Part shown: positions 6,216-14,104 of the stretch, one piece after another
How positions within the stretch are numbered: the first letter of the stretch is position 1
How the letters are laid out: every line of letters begins with the position of its first letter
DNA from: Pseudomonas sp. S06B 330
GTDB taxonomy: Bacteria > Pseudomonadota > Gammaproteobacteria > Pseudomonadales > Pseudomonadaceae
NCBI RefSeq assembly: GCF_002845275.2
Contig: NZ_CP088149.1
Location: 2,414,501-2,478,500 of the forward strand
DNA: 64,000 nt
Direction: 5' to 3'
Position numbers and translations under genes: made by a program
Notes under the pieces: generated by a model
Seen by the model: only the letters and a program-made list of their open reading frames with translations
Told to the model about the DNA's origin: nothing
Databases searched by the model: none

Positions 6216-7492
6216 GCCGCTTGCCGTCGGCGCCACGCGCCAGAGGGACTCTGCGGTGCGCAATGCGCTGCTTGTGCACCATGAGTTGTGCAGCGATGCT
6301 TGCGCTCGTCGTTGCTTGTACGACCTGGCAGGCACCTGCCGATTTCAGTACTTCCGAGTTACGTGAACGTGCGCAGACGGCCACCAGGCATCAGGTGCGC
6401 GTTAGCGCCGCCGTGCTCAGTGCCGAAGACAGGCGGCGCATGCTGGGGGTGGAGTTGGAAAAGACCCGCGTGCAGCCCGTGTGGGTCGAAGTCCAGAACC
6501 AGACTGCCGATCCACTTTTGTTACTGCGACCGGGAACCGATCCCGACTATTTCTCGCCACTTGAAGTCGCCTGGTCCATGCACGGGATATTCGCCCCGGC
6601 AGCGAACGCGCGCATCAATGCACACCTGGACCAACTGGGGTTCAAGAATCCCGTCCTGCCCGGCGAAACGAAAGCGGGCCTGCTGTTCATCAACCCGGAG
6701 CGCGTTACGCGGCTGCTGAATATCGATCTGCTGCAGAGAAAGACGCTGATCCCGTTCTCCCTCTTCTTGCGGGTCCCGGACGATGCAGGCGAAAAATGGT
6801 TCGCCGAAGGCCTGTTCCAACATCAGGGTTCCGAGATCAAGGACTATGACGATCTGGCCGCGTTGCGTTCCGCGTTGGAGCGCTTTCCCTGCTGCGCCGC
6901 TGACGCGAACGGTAGGGCGGCCGGCGATCCGATCAATGCGATTCTCGTCGGTGAATTCGCCGATATCGCCGCCGCATTTGTGCGTCGCGGCTACCGGCGT
7001 GCCGCGCACCCCGCGGATGCGGCCGAACGTGTGTTCGGCCGCATGCCCGATGCCGTGGTTCGCAAGCAATCGCAAGCTGGAGCGCCGGCGACTTGGGTGC
7101 GTGTGTGGAACACGCCAATGCGCTTCGACGGTAACTCCGTCTATCTCGCGCAGGTCGCAAGACCGACCGGCGGACGCTTTGCACCGCGCGAGTCGGAAAA
7201 CCTCGTCTTGCATGAGGACGTCGATGAGGCGAGAAATTTACTGATCCAGGACATGATGTATTCGGCCGGTCTGGCCAAGCTCGGGTTCGTCACCGGTGTC
7301 GGTCCCGCATCGGAGGCACATCGGCGAACGACGTTCAGCGGCGGCCATTACTTCAGCGACGGACTGCGTGCGGTCATGTTCTTTGCGACGCGGCCACTCA
7401 GCCTGTCGGAGGTGCAGATGCTCGATTGGGAACCGTATTTGGACCGGCGCGAATCGCCTGCACGGAAGGAGGTCGACGATGCCCGCAAGTGA
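6212..7492 (+). CDS. LssY_C-domain lipoprotein, paralogue 2
   Basis: 426 aa, starting in an ATGA overlap with the upstream stop, which implies translational coupling. The lipobox is ALVVAC (Cys36). The unusually long leader contains further Met codons (M18 at 6263 is a plausible alternative start). It parallels the previous protein throughout: RVSAAVLSAEDRRRMLGVEL, QPVWVEVQN, FKNPVLPGETKAGL, CCAADANGRAAGDPINAILV, FVRRGYR, VWNTPMRFDGNSVYLAQV, VDEARNLLIQDMMYSAGLAK and FSDGLRAVMF. This is a tandem duplication that has since diverged. The conserved HLRLW of paralogue 1 is replaced by WVRVW here. Confidence 0.85.
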   Translation: MSRLPSAPRARGTLRCAMRCLCTMSCAAMLALVVACTTWQAPADFSTSELRERAQTATRHQVRVSAAVLSAEDRRRMLGVELEKTRVQPVWVEVQNQTADPLLLLRPGTDPDYFSPLEVAWSMHGIFAPAANARINAHLDQLGFKNPVLPGETKAGLLFINPERVTRLLNIDLLQRKTLIPFSLFLRVPDDAGEKWFAEGLFQHQGSEIKDYDDLAALRSALERFPCCAADANGRAAGDPINAILVGEFADIAAAFVRRGYRRAAHPADAAERVFGRMPDAVVRKQSQAGAPATWVRVWNTPMRFDGNSVYLAQVARPTGGRFAPRESENLVLHEDVDEARNLLIQDMMYSAGLAKLGFVTGVGPASEAHRRTTFSGGHYFSDGLRAVMFFATRPLSLSEVQMLDWEPYLDRRESPARKEVDDARK

Positions 7493-8630
7493 CCAGTTCT
7501 TCAGGCCGGATGATTTGGCCGACCGTTTGTGCGGTACCCACCGCTTGTTGTGCAGTGCGGGCATGGCATGGCTGATGATCGCTGGCTGCTATGCGCTCAC
7601 CGCCTGCACACCCGCGCCGCTGATGGCCTACTCGACGGACACACCGCCGCTAGTGCTGGTCCCCGCGTCGCAGGCCGGCGTGCAGGACCAGCGGGCGCGC
7701 TTTCGCGAGATTTTTTGCTCGATCCTCGACGCGCGAAGAAGCGACCTGCCGGATTACCGCCCTTGCGAGGAGGCACTGACGCGCGTCGGTAGCGAACCGG
7801 GTGGCACCGGCAAATCCGTTGAACTCGGTCAGTCGAAACGCCGTCTTATCGGCGCTGTGGTGGCCGGCGTCGGCTACGAATGCTTTGAGCAATGGCTTCA
7901 AGCGCCCGGCAGCGTAGCGATTCATCTGCGTCAGTTCGGATATGACCTGGTGCAGATCAAGGTCGATGCCTTATCGAGTTCCGCAAACAATGCTCGGCAG
8001 ATACGTGACGCGATCATGGCGATGCCAGCCGACGCCGGACCGCCGCGCCTCGTCCTGATCGGCTATTCGAAGGGCGCGCCCGACATTCTCGAAGCGATGG
8101 TCGCTTACCCGCAAATCCGCAGCCGCGTGGCGGCAGTAATCAGCGCAGCCGGCTCGGTCGGCGGCTCGGCGCTGGCCAACGATGCCGAGCAGTACCAGGC
8201 GGACCTGTTGCGGCACTTTCCTGGTGCGACCTGCGATTCGGGCGACGGTGGCGCGATCAACAGCTTGCGACCCGCAACGCGCAAGAACTGGCTGGCGCAG
8301 AACCGGCTGCCGTCCGAACTGAACTACTATTCGCTCGTTACCTTCCCGCAGCCGGATCACATCTCGGCCGTGCTGAAGTCGAGTTACAACAAGCTGGCGC
8401 GCATCGATGCCCGCAACGACAGCCAAGTGATCTTCTATGATCAGATGGTGCCTGGCAGTAGCTTGATGGGCTATATCAATGCCGATCATTGGGCGTTGGC
8501 AGTGCCGATCGCCCGAACGCATTCGACCCTCGCTTCACTGTTGGTGACTCAGAATGCCTATCCGCGCGAGGCGCTGGCAGAGGCGATGCTGCGCTTCGTC
8601 GAAGAGGATCTGGCGGCATCTTCGCGCTGA
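7479..8630 (+). CDS. Alpha/beta-hydrolase-like lipoprotein of the LssY_C operon
   Basis: 383 aa. AAGGAGG at 7466-7472 lies 6 bases before the ATG at 7479, so the gene overlaps paralogue 2 by 14 bp. A 42-residue leader with a hydrophobic helix ends in lipobox ALTAC (Cys43). LVLIGYSKGAPDILEAM presents a GxSxG nucleophile elbow with Ser197. A late NADHW supplies a candidate catalytic His. GYDLVQIKVDALSSSANNAR precedes the elbow and looks like a cap or strand region. It is probably an envelope esterase/lipase-type enzyme; its substrate is unknown. No transposon or regulator lies within the operon. Confidence 0.8.
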   Translation: MPASDQFFRPDDLADRLCGTHRLLCSAGMAWLMIAGCYALTACTPAPLMAYSTDTPPLVLVPASQAGVQDQRARFREIFCSILDARRSDLPDYRPCEEALTRVGSEPGGTGKSVELGQSKRRLIGAVVAGVGYECFEQWLQAPGSVAIHLRQFGYDLVQIKVDALSSSANNARQIRDAIMAMPADAGPPRLVLIGYSKGAPDILEAMVAYPQIRSRVAAVISAAGSVGGSALANDAEQYQADLLRHFPGATCDSGDGGAINSLRPATRKNWLAQNRLPSELNYYSLVTFPQPDHISAVLKSSYNKLARIDARNDSQVIFYDQMVPGSSLMGYINADHWALAVPIARTHSTLASLLVTQNAYPREALAEAMLRFVEEDLAASSR

Positions 8631-8783
8631 TCCGTTCCCTCATGTATCGGCAATCGTTCGATCCTGCTGCTCAGCGCGCTGCATTACACGCACCGTGGCA
8701 GGCTGCCGGCATCCGTTGGGAGGTGGCTTGCAGGCTGTTGGTGACACAGAGATTGATTGCGGCCATCAACAAGGAGGGCGAGC

Positions 8784-8963
8784 ATGAAGTGTTTGGCAGT
8801 GCTGCTGGCTGGCATTGCCTTGGGAGGCTGCAGTTCAAATAAAACAGCATTAGGCTCTGTACGAAAAGCCTTGATACTCGGTGATGCTGCGTTGAAAACA
8901 GCCTCAGAATGCTCAGTTACAACCCGTAAACTCCGCTTCCTCTGCTGTTTTCGCCTTGCCTGA
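8784..8963 (+). pseudogene. Micro-lipoprotein gene interrupted by MITE copy 2
   Basis: AAGGAGGG precedes the ATG at 8784. The product begins MKCLAVLLAGIALGGCSSNK, a clean lipoprotein signal with lipobox LGGC (Cys16). After KTAL the reading frame enters the MITE and continues for 36 MITE-encoded residues to a stop at 8963. Removing the MITE and one TA copy restores a frame ending KTALIA-stop, about 25 codons. The native product would thus be a lipid-anchored peptide with a mature part of about 10 residues. The present gene encodes a 59-aa chimera. Confidence 0.7.
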
Positions 8964-8995
8964 CCTTCGTCTCAAAACTTTTCATACAGAGCCTA
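8851..8995. mobile_element. MITE copy 2 (145 bp, complete)
   Basis: Complete inverted ends: TAGGCTCTGTACGAAAAG on the left and CTTTTCATACAGAGCCTA on the right, with one mismatch between them. If the element proper starts at GGCTCTG it is flanked by TA on both sides, consistent with a TA target duplication as in the IS5 or IS630 superfamilies. The interior is a long imperfect hairpin and encodes no transposase. About 97% identical to copy 1. Confidence 0.85.
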
Positions 8996-9089
8996 ATAGC
9001 CTGAGCTGCTCTGTAGCCGGTAATGACGATTGAGAATTGGAATAGAACTTGCTCCACCTAGCAAAATTGATCACGCTGGGAGCAGAGCT

Positions 9090-9695
9090 ATGATTGATAT
9101 AGTGAGCTATTTCGAGATCGCTGCGGTCGTGATAGCACTGCTTGTTGATGGGGTAGCTATCCACATGTATCGAGAGTACACCCCTCAGGCGAAAGACTCA
9201 TTGGGCGCTGGCCCAGTTCTATCCCCTAATGCGGGGGAAATCGCTCATCACCCGGGGGCCTCTCAGGGAAAGGGTAGGGCTCATCACAGGGGCTGCGCAA
9301 TGGCCACACTGACAGATGCTCAAGTGCAGCAAATGAGAATGCGCAACCTTGAAGAAGACGAGGCTGATTGTCATCGACTTGGGATAATGCATCGATTTAT
9401 GCATATTTCAGCGCTGTCACCCACGACCCGTGCATCACACGCAGCGCGCCATGGTTGGTTGTATACGGCTGACGATATCAGGCATTGGATGGCAAAAGAC
9501 GATAATGCCATCGATTGTCACTGTGCCTTCACGCTTGTATTAGTCGATGAGCGAGGAAAGCCACGCAATTCAAGTCTCTTGGCACGAGCAGATGTCGCCA
9601 GGCAGAAGTATTTCTCAGATCGCGAACGGAATAAGCAGGCCCCCGGCGCCCCGGCGTTCGGAGGCTCCAACGGCCTGGGCTTGCTCGAAGACTAG
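9090..9695 (+). CDS. MuF-like C-terminal domain protein with N-terminal membrane segment
   Basis: 201 aa from the ATG at 9090. The segment SYFEIAAVVIALLVDGVAIH looks like one transmembrane helix. The C-terminal half reads RASHAARHGWLYTADDIRHW, then IDCHCAFTLVLVDERGKP. This is the R.xH.. RHG ... CxC ... VLvDe.GkP pattern of phage Mu F / SPP1 gp7 head-morphogenesis domains, also found at the C-terminus of some polymorphic toxins. The upstream start codon is uncertain: 9030 or 9301 (MATLTDAQVQQM) are alternatives. A head protein with a membrane helix is odd, so a stand-alone toxin-like or relic role is possible. Confidence 0.55.
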   Translation: MIDIVSYFEIAAVVIALLVDGVAIHMYREYTPQAKDSLGAGPVLSPNAGEIAHHPGASQGKGRAHHRGCAMATLTDAQVQQMRMRNLEEDEADCHRLGIMHRFMHISALSPTTRASHAARHGWLYTADDIRHWMAKDDNAIDCHCAFTLVLVDERGKPRNSSLLARADVARQKYFSDRERNKQAPGAPAFGGSNGLGLLED

Positions 9696-9868
9696 CGATT
9701 ATCACTGTAAAAGAGGTCAATGCCTGATGACCATTTTTTATGAATGCATCGCTGATACAAAAAGGCTTCCCGAACCCGCAATAGTGGCTAAGGGCAATTA
9801 TTTAATTTGGATTAGACAACCGGTAAGTTAGCAACTCAATTCAATCCAAGCCCATCCGAGTCCAGCGC

Positions 9869-10225
9869 ATGTCCAAAGTTTCAGTCCTTCTCCTTACTTG
9901 CGCATTTGCAATCGACTCAGCATTAGCGCAAGCGTCAGTCCAGGATGTGAAAGGGGCAAAAATCCTCGCTGCCGGTAAGATTGAGGCGTATTCCTGTCCG
10001 GGGCTCGGGATGTATGACTGTTCAGGGTGGCCAGAGAACCTCTACCGTTTCGTTGATCAGGACATATGCTTCACCTCTAGCGAGTCCTGTGGCCTCGACT
10101 GTGATGCCATGCTGATCGACAAGGACGGACAGCAGTCGGTTTTGTTGGTCGGCGTAAGATACGCTGAGAATATTTTACCGGCCTCCGGGCAGGCTGAGAA
10201 ATGTCCAGCAGATTTCACCCAGTAA
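9869..10225 (+). CDS. Secreted Cys-rich protein, 118 aa
   Basis: The signal peptide MSKVSVLLLTCAFAIDSALA is followed by QASVQDVKGAKILAAGKI. The mature part has seven cysteines in pairs (SCPGLGMYDC, ICFTSSESCGLDCD, EKCPADF), suggesting disulfides in the periplasm. The family is not recognised. No strong Shine-Dalgarno is present upstream (only GAGTCC-like sequence), so expression level is uncertain. Confidence 0.6.
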   Translation: MSKVSVLLLTCAFAIDSALAQASVQDVKGAKILAAGKIEAYSCPGLGMYDCSGWPENLYRFVDQDICFTSSESCGLDCDAMLIDKDGQQSVLLVGVRYAENILPASGQAEKCPADFTQ

Positions 10226-10330
10226 GCATGGACGCACGATGACCAGATTGCCGTGACCCAGCAGATGGTATTTTCTGCGCTAATGGGGTATTACAAAGGA
10301 CCGGCATTGGGTCGGGTCAAGGAGGTCGTT

Positions 10331-10531
10331 GTGAGCTTGAATCAAGCGCAAGTCGATGCGGTAGAACACCTTCTTATGGCTTTCTTGAAACGCTCGGAAA
10401 ACGCCCAGGTTGTTGCGAAAGTCTATGAGGACGCTTACGCCTCCATCATGGGTAGCGATGGGCCACCTGGTACCGAAGAAAAGATGGCTTCACTTGAATA
10501 TTTGAATCAGCTTCGATTGCAACTCAAATAA
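10331..10531 (+). CDS. Small hypothetical cytoplasmic protein, 66 aa
   Basis: The GTG at 10331 is set by AAGGAGG 5 bases upstream; the longer frame from 10253 lacks any such signal. The protein starts MSLNQAQVDAVEHLLMAFLK and ends MASLEYLNQLRLQLK. It looks wholly alpha-helical, with no signal peptide or cysteines. I do not recognise the family. It lies 105 bp after the secreted Cys-rich gene on the same strand. Confidence 0.6.
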   Translation: MSLNQAQVDAVEHLLMAFLKRSENAQVVAKVYEDAYASIMGSDGPPGTEEKMASLEYLNQLRLQLK

Positions 10532-10633
10532 TCTGCGTACCTGAGCTTCCGCGCCACATTTACCCACACGGTGATTGCGTGGCGCGGTAGTTCCAGCATT
10601 GGCAACGCGCCTGACTTTGCGCGCTTTCCTCAC

Positions 10634-10996
10634 TTAATACCCTGAACCGCTGATCCCGCCCACATTGCTGGGTGGTTCCCTGGCCTGCTCTTGGGCATGG
10701 CTCCACTGTGTGCAGGTCATAAAACTCGTGTGATCCACTTTCTCGGCGCTGTCGAAGCTGACATTGTAGGCGTGCTGGTGGCCGGGTTTGGTGAGGATGT
10801 AGTCAAAGCAGGTGCCGGGCACTACAGTGCGAGTGGTGACGGAGAGAGGCATCCCGCCGATGCGCTGGACCTGTTCCTTGCTCATGCCGGTCTCAACCTT
10901 TGCTACCAAGGGCAGGTCGCGGTAGATATCGGCATCAGTGGAGCAGCCACTGGCCGCTAAAAGTATGACAATCAGCGCTAAAATAGGTGTGTACAT
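10634..10996 (-). CDS. osmE: OsmE-like osmotically inducible lipoprotein
   Basis: 120 aa. The lipoprotein signal MYTPILALIVILLAASGC has its lipid Cys at 18. The mature part follows the SmpA/OmlA fold used by OsmE: VAKVETGMSKEQVQRIGGMP, then PGTCFDYIL, a short linker and ...MTCTQWSHAQEQ. OsmE is an envelope lipoprotein induced by osmotic stress in enterics; no direct evidence of that control is visible here. I chose the start at 10996 because it gives a compact signal; the upstream MSLSTTLRCGN would add an atypical leader. It is divergent from the CigR-like gene. Confidence 0.8.
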   Translation of the reverse strand: MYTPILALIVILLAASGCSTDADIYRDLPLVAKVETGMSKEQVQRIGGMPLSVTTRTVVPGTCFDYILTKPGHQHAYNVSFDSAEKVDHTSFMTCTQWSHAQEQAREPPSNVGGISGSGY

Positions 10997-11098
10997 GGCA
11001 GTGTTCCCGCACCTGAGTGTCGTTGAGAGACTCATAGGGATGTCACTTAAATTAAAGTCGAGTGCCGCAGGGCGCGCCAATGCCTAAGAGAACGAGAG

Positions 11099-11566
11099 AT
11101 GTTCAGAGCTAGATCTTTATTGGTGATCTTCACAAGTCTGGTATTCGCGGCGAGTTCCGCTAGCGCGTTGGCTGACCCGGGTAATGGCAATAGCCAGGGA
11201 CACGGCAAGGGCAACGGACAAAAAGCCCAGAATCACAGCAATCCGGGTGGTTCAGGTAAAGGGAAAAGTGATGATCGCAGCGACTGGGACCATGGGCCGT
11301 CGATTGATCGCAGTGGTGTTCTGGGTATATTGAACAGCTACAACGACTATTGGAACCCCGGCACTGCATTGCCACCGGGCATTCAGAAAAACCTGGCGCG
11401 TGGGAAACCATTGCCCCCTGGCATCGCAAAAAAGCTCGATGGGCGATTACTGGGCCGTCTTCCTCATTATGATGGTTATGAGTGGCAGCAGGCCGGAACC
11501 GATCTGATCCTGGTAGCCATTGCCACGGGCATCATCTACGAAGTGCTTAACGGCGCCCTCGATTAG
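11099..11566 (+). CDS. CigR-like (RcnB-family) inner-membrane-associated protein
   Basis: 155 aa. A signal peptide (ending ASSASALA) is followed by a very Gly/Asn/Lys-rich linker (GNGNSQGHGKGNGQKAQNHS). The conserved block is LPPGIQKNLARGKPLPPGIA, KKLDGRLLGRLPHYDGYEW and finally a hydrophobic helix (TDLILVAIATGIIYEVLNGA). This matches proteins annotated as anti-virulence regulator CigR family in Pseudomonas; the name comes from Salmonella CigR and the role here is unproven. It is transcribed divergently from osmE with a gap of about 100 bp. Confidence 0.75.
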   Translation: MFRARSLLVIFTSLVFAASSASALADPGNGNSQGHGKGNGQKAQNHSNPGGSGKGKSDDRSDWDHGPSIDRSGVLGILNSYNDYWNPGTALPPGIQKNLARGKPLPPGIAKKLDGRLLGRLPHYDGYEWQQAGTDLILVAIATGIIYEVLNGALD

Positions 11567-11626
11567 TAACAGCCGCGCCGGCAGGGTATGTGCCGGCGTG
11601 TACGTTTAGTCGAGTTCAGGCGCGAT

Positions 11627-12211
11627 TCAGATTTTCGATACGTCCGAAGCAGGCGCTTGCTCGGCATCTTGCACATTGCTGATCGACATCGGCGTGTTGA
11701 TGAGCTGCACGCTGTAGACGCCCAAGTCTTCATTGTTGCGCTGAGACTCGATAGACAGTTTCTCGCCCGTCCATCCAAGTACTTCATTATCGAACGTGGC
11801 ACCTGATTTGGTTTTTACCAGGTTGGTTTTGCTCTGTGACGGTGGCCCGAAATCGGTGCGCAGCATTTCAGCAACCAGCGCACTGCTATTCGCAGGCCCA
11901 GTAAATACCAGCTTATCGATTCGGCCGTTGGAGAGTTGCGCAATCAGTTGGTAGCCGAGCAATACGCGACGGGAGTCGGAGCCCAGAATCAGATACTGAT
12001 CAGGGGTCTCTGTGCTCACACGACAAAGAGTATCCGGACGGGACACGTCAGACGGGCATTCGTCTACGTCGTTGAGAAAGTCGCCATGCAGATCGACACC
12101 CATGAAGGAGGTCGGCTCCTGCGGCCAGCTGATGTTGGTTTGGCCTGCATCGGCAGCCAAAGTGCAGGATGGAATCAGGATGCCTGCCAATACAAGTTTG
12201 AGCATGTTCAT
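11627..12211 (-). CDS. Secreted hypothetical protein, 194 aa
   Basis: AAGGAAG 6 bases before the ATG at 12211 sets the start; the longer open frame to 12424 has no such signal. The N-terminus MNMLKLVLAGILIPSCTLAADA is a signal peptide. The body contains DVDECPSDVSRPDTLCRV (a likely disulfide), LGYQLIAQLSNGRIDKLVF and EMLRTDFGPPSQSKT, a layout that resembles Pseudomonas periplasmic proteins of unknown function. No catalytic motif is seen. It is convergent with the CigR-like gene. Confidence 0.7.
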   Translation of the reverse strand: MNMLKLVLAGILIPSCTLAADAGQTNISWPQEPTSFMGVDLHGDFLNDVDECPSDVSRPDTLCRVSTETPDQYLILGSDSRRVLLGYQLIAQLSNGRIDKLVFTGPANSSALVAEMLRTDFGPPSQSKTNLVKTKSGATFDNEVLGWTGEKLSIESQRNNEDLGVYSVQLINTPMSISNVQDAEQAPASDVSKI

Positions 12212-12638
12212 TGCGTCTTCCTTGATTGAACCGTACTCAATGTAAGAGGTTCGCCTAGGATGGAGGTGATAGTCAAAGTCGGTCTTTACGACTCTCTCTG
12301 CCCGCTTCGGTCTGGACAGCAGCTGGGAATTATATGACAAGATCACAGCAGTTTTCCTACAAAGACAAAGAACTTTTTGTTCTCTGCGCCGCCCCGCCTG
12401 GCGCAAGGCGCGTTGCGCCTGCACGTAGGAAAAGGGAACGTTGCGTCGAGGTTATCCAAGCGGCAACTGAGAATCAGTTGCAAATGACGACGGTATTATA
12501 CACAGCAATTATTGAGCGCCTCGCGAATATTCCTACAGTGCTGTACCAGGATTCTTATTAGGATCCGCTCAGCTGGCGCACGCCAGCACCATTGCCACGA
12601 CTCACACATTCGTTGCTTCGTGGCAATGGTCGCCATGG
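12212..12638. other. 427-bp intergenic stretch with hairpins and a 19-bp dyad
   Basis: No supported gene. It holds a GC-rich hairpin (GGCGCAAGGCGCGTTGCGCC region near 12403-12422) and the symmetrical GCAACTGA-GAA-TCAGTTGC at 12463-12481. It separates two minus-strand genes, so promoters for the gene at 12211 should lie in its left part. Confidence 0.5.
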
Positions 12639-12878
12639 CTAGGTTTGCAGCAGGTATGCAGGGCCTTGCACTGGGCTTGAGTTGTCCTCGGCATTCATCT
12701 GGTCGCAGTGCTTTATTGCGTCTTCCTTGTTCTGATAGCTGGGTTTGAGCCGACCTTTTTCCTGGTTATCGTAGATGTCGAAGCCACCTGAAACAGTTGT
12801 TGCGTAGTAGCGGGTGCCAGTGCGGAAGGATTCCTGCTCTATTGGTACCGCCGGAACGATAACGAATCTTGGTTGCAT
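12639..12878 (-). CDS. Hypothetical protein, 79 aa
   Basis: GGAGG lies 8 bases before the ATG at 12878. The sequence MQPRFVIVPAVPIEQESFRT continues to YYATTVSGGFDIYDNQEKGR, then NKEDAIKHCDQMNAEDN. No signal peptide or membrane segment is evident. The middle (FDIYDNQEKGRL...F/Y-x-NKEDA) reads like a small beta-sheet domain followed by a helix. Not recognised; the strong ribosome site supports it as a real gene. Confidence 0.6.
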   Translation of the reverse strand: MQPRFVIVPAVPIEQESFRTGTRYYATTVSGGFDIYDNQEKGRLKPSYQNKEDAIKHCDQMNAEDNSSPVQGPAYLLQT

Positions 12879-12998
12879 TTTTTGTGCCTCCCCAGGCAGA
12901 CAACTAACTATTAGTCATCCAATCAGCGAGCTGCAACAAAGCGTTGAGGCAGGCGACCAGAGGTAGGGGCATCACTGTCAAAGCATCGGTGCTGTCTG

Positions 12999-13331
12999 CT
13001 ATTTCAGCCATGTTTTGGGAATATCACCGTCTCGCTGCTGTGCGTAGATCGTGTAGGGGAGGGCAACGGTGTCGGCGACGCCCGACAGCACCAAGTCCAC
13101 CATCATCAATACCGCTGAAGGTTGCCCTGTGCTGCCAACCGTTCGTCGCGGTTCGGCATGCAAGGCACAGAAGTCCAGGGCTGCGCCGCTATAAATGCGT
13201 GGGATGGAGTCGCAATGGGACTGCCAGTGGGCGAGCTTGCTGCTCGCCACGCTGTCGTCCCTGAACACCGTGTTGATCGTCCCGCAGCCTGTCAGCGAGA
13301 TCACGATCAATAAACTGCCTATTGCTTTCAT
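12999..13331 (-). CDS. YceK/YidQ-family lipoprotein
   Basis: 110 aa from the ATG at 13331, with GGAGG 7 bases upstream. The signal MKAIGSLLIVISLTGCGTIN has lipobox LTGC (Cys16). The rest follows the YceK/YidQ layout: IPRIYSGAALDFCAL, then MMVDLVLSGVADTVALPYTI, where the LPFS...DT.LLPyti core of the family is recognisable, and YAQQRDGDIP. These are small outer-membrane lipoproteins of unknown function. No operon partner is close. Confidence 0.8.
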   Translation of the reverse strand: MKAIGSLLIVISLTGCGTINTVFRDDSVASSKLAHWQSHCDSIPRIYSGAALDFCALHAEPRRTVGSTGQPSAVLMMVDLVLSGVADTVALPYTIYAQQRDGDIPKTWLK

Positions 13332-13545
13332 TTTTAAGCCTCCATGCTTACTTGGCTGGCGAGTGTAATGGAACCGCTGGTGTTTTTTGTGGCCAGGTAT
13401 CAACCCTTGATGCAGGTGTGCCAAAAAACTCACCGATCGTCGCAATGCGAATGCAAATATTTCTTAAATCAATGGCTGTCGTGTAACCTCGCCGCCGCTT
13501 GGGCGGCAACTCGTCATGGCTGCCTGTAACCAGAGTGAGTTGGAA

Positions 13546-13749
13546 ATGGGGATGGATGACAAGAAAGGAGCTGTTGCGATTGTGCAATGGCGTCGCAATT
13601 TTCTCGGCGATGGCGTGTTGCAGGAAGCTGACTATAACCAGGCCTTGATGGCCGCGGAGCGCTTGGAGCGGTCTGGGTCGGTCAGTGCCAGTGAGTGGCT
13701 CGACATGGTGCGCCAGGCGAATGCTGCGTTGCTTCGCCAGTCGGACTAA
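13546..13749 (+). CDS. Small conserved hypothetical protein, 67 aa
   Basis: The frame starting MGMDDKKGAVAIVQWRRNFL continues GDGVLQEADYNQALMAAERL and ends MVRQANAALLRQSD. It looks helical and cytoplasmic. The start is uncertain between 13546 and 13552 (a GGAA/GGGG stretch sits just before), and the frame is open upstream to 13516. The family is not recognised. Confidence 0.6.
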   Translation: MGMDDKKGAVAIVQWRRNFLGDGVLQEADYNQALMAAERLERSGSVSASEWLDMVRQANAALLRQSD

Positions 13750-13779
13750 GGGTGGGTCACAATCGGATGGCACGGTGAT

Positions 13780-14022
13780 TCAAGTCAGCGCCCATACCAG
13801 CAGCGACACCACCATTGCCAGCAGGGTGCCCAGCAGTGCGCAGTATTCGATCTTCGAATGTTGTGCGTGCAGGCGCACATCTTCCAGGTATTGAGCTTGA
13901 ATGAGGGCATGGGGGTATTGGTGCAGGTCTTCGCTCAGGCCTTGAAGGCGTGCGCCAATAATGGCTCCGACGGTATAGAACGTCACCACATAGCTGGCGA
14001 GGAAGATCAGCAAGTATTTCAT
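13780..14022 (-). CDS. Small two-helix membrane protein, 80 aa
   Basis: GGGAG lies about 6 bases before the ATG at 14022. The first helix is MKYLLIFLASYVVTFYTVGA, the last is YCALLGTLLAMVVSLLVWAL, and a soluble loop of about 35 residues lies between them (RLQGLSEDLHQYPHALIQAQ). Function is unknown. It is convergent with the gene ending at 13749. Confidence 0.65.
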   Translation of the reverse strand: MKYLLIFLASYVVTFYTVGAIIGARLQGLSEDLHQYPHALIQAQYLEDVRLHAQHSKIEYCALLGTLLAMVVSLLVWALT

Positions 14023-14104
14023 GGTTGCTCCCTGGCGTTGACGATTCGAGGCCCCTGGCTTATACAAGCGTCCCCATTTTCCCGATGTGCTATTGCAGGA
14101 ACTG

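Noticed and set aside
9727..9831. 34-codon frame MTIFYECIADTKRLPEPAIV
   Set aside because: Weak start context and too short to support; no recognisable family.
12334..12561. 75-codon plus-strand frame in the gap upstream of the 194-aa gene
   Set aside because: Contains the palindromic and GC-rich hairpin DNA, has no ribosome site and no plausible protein pattern.
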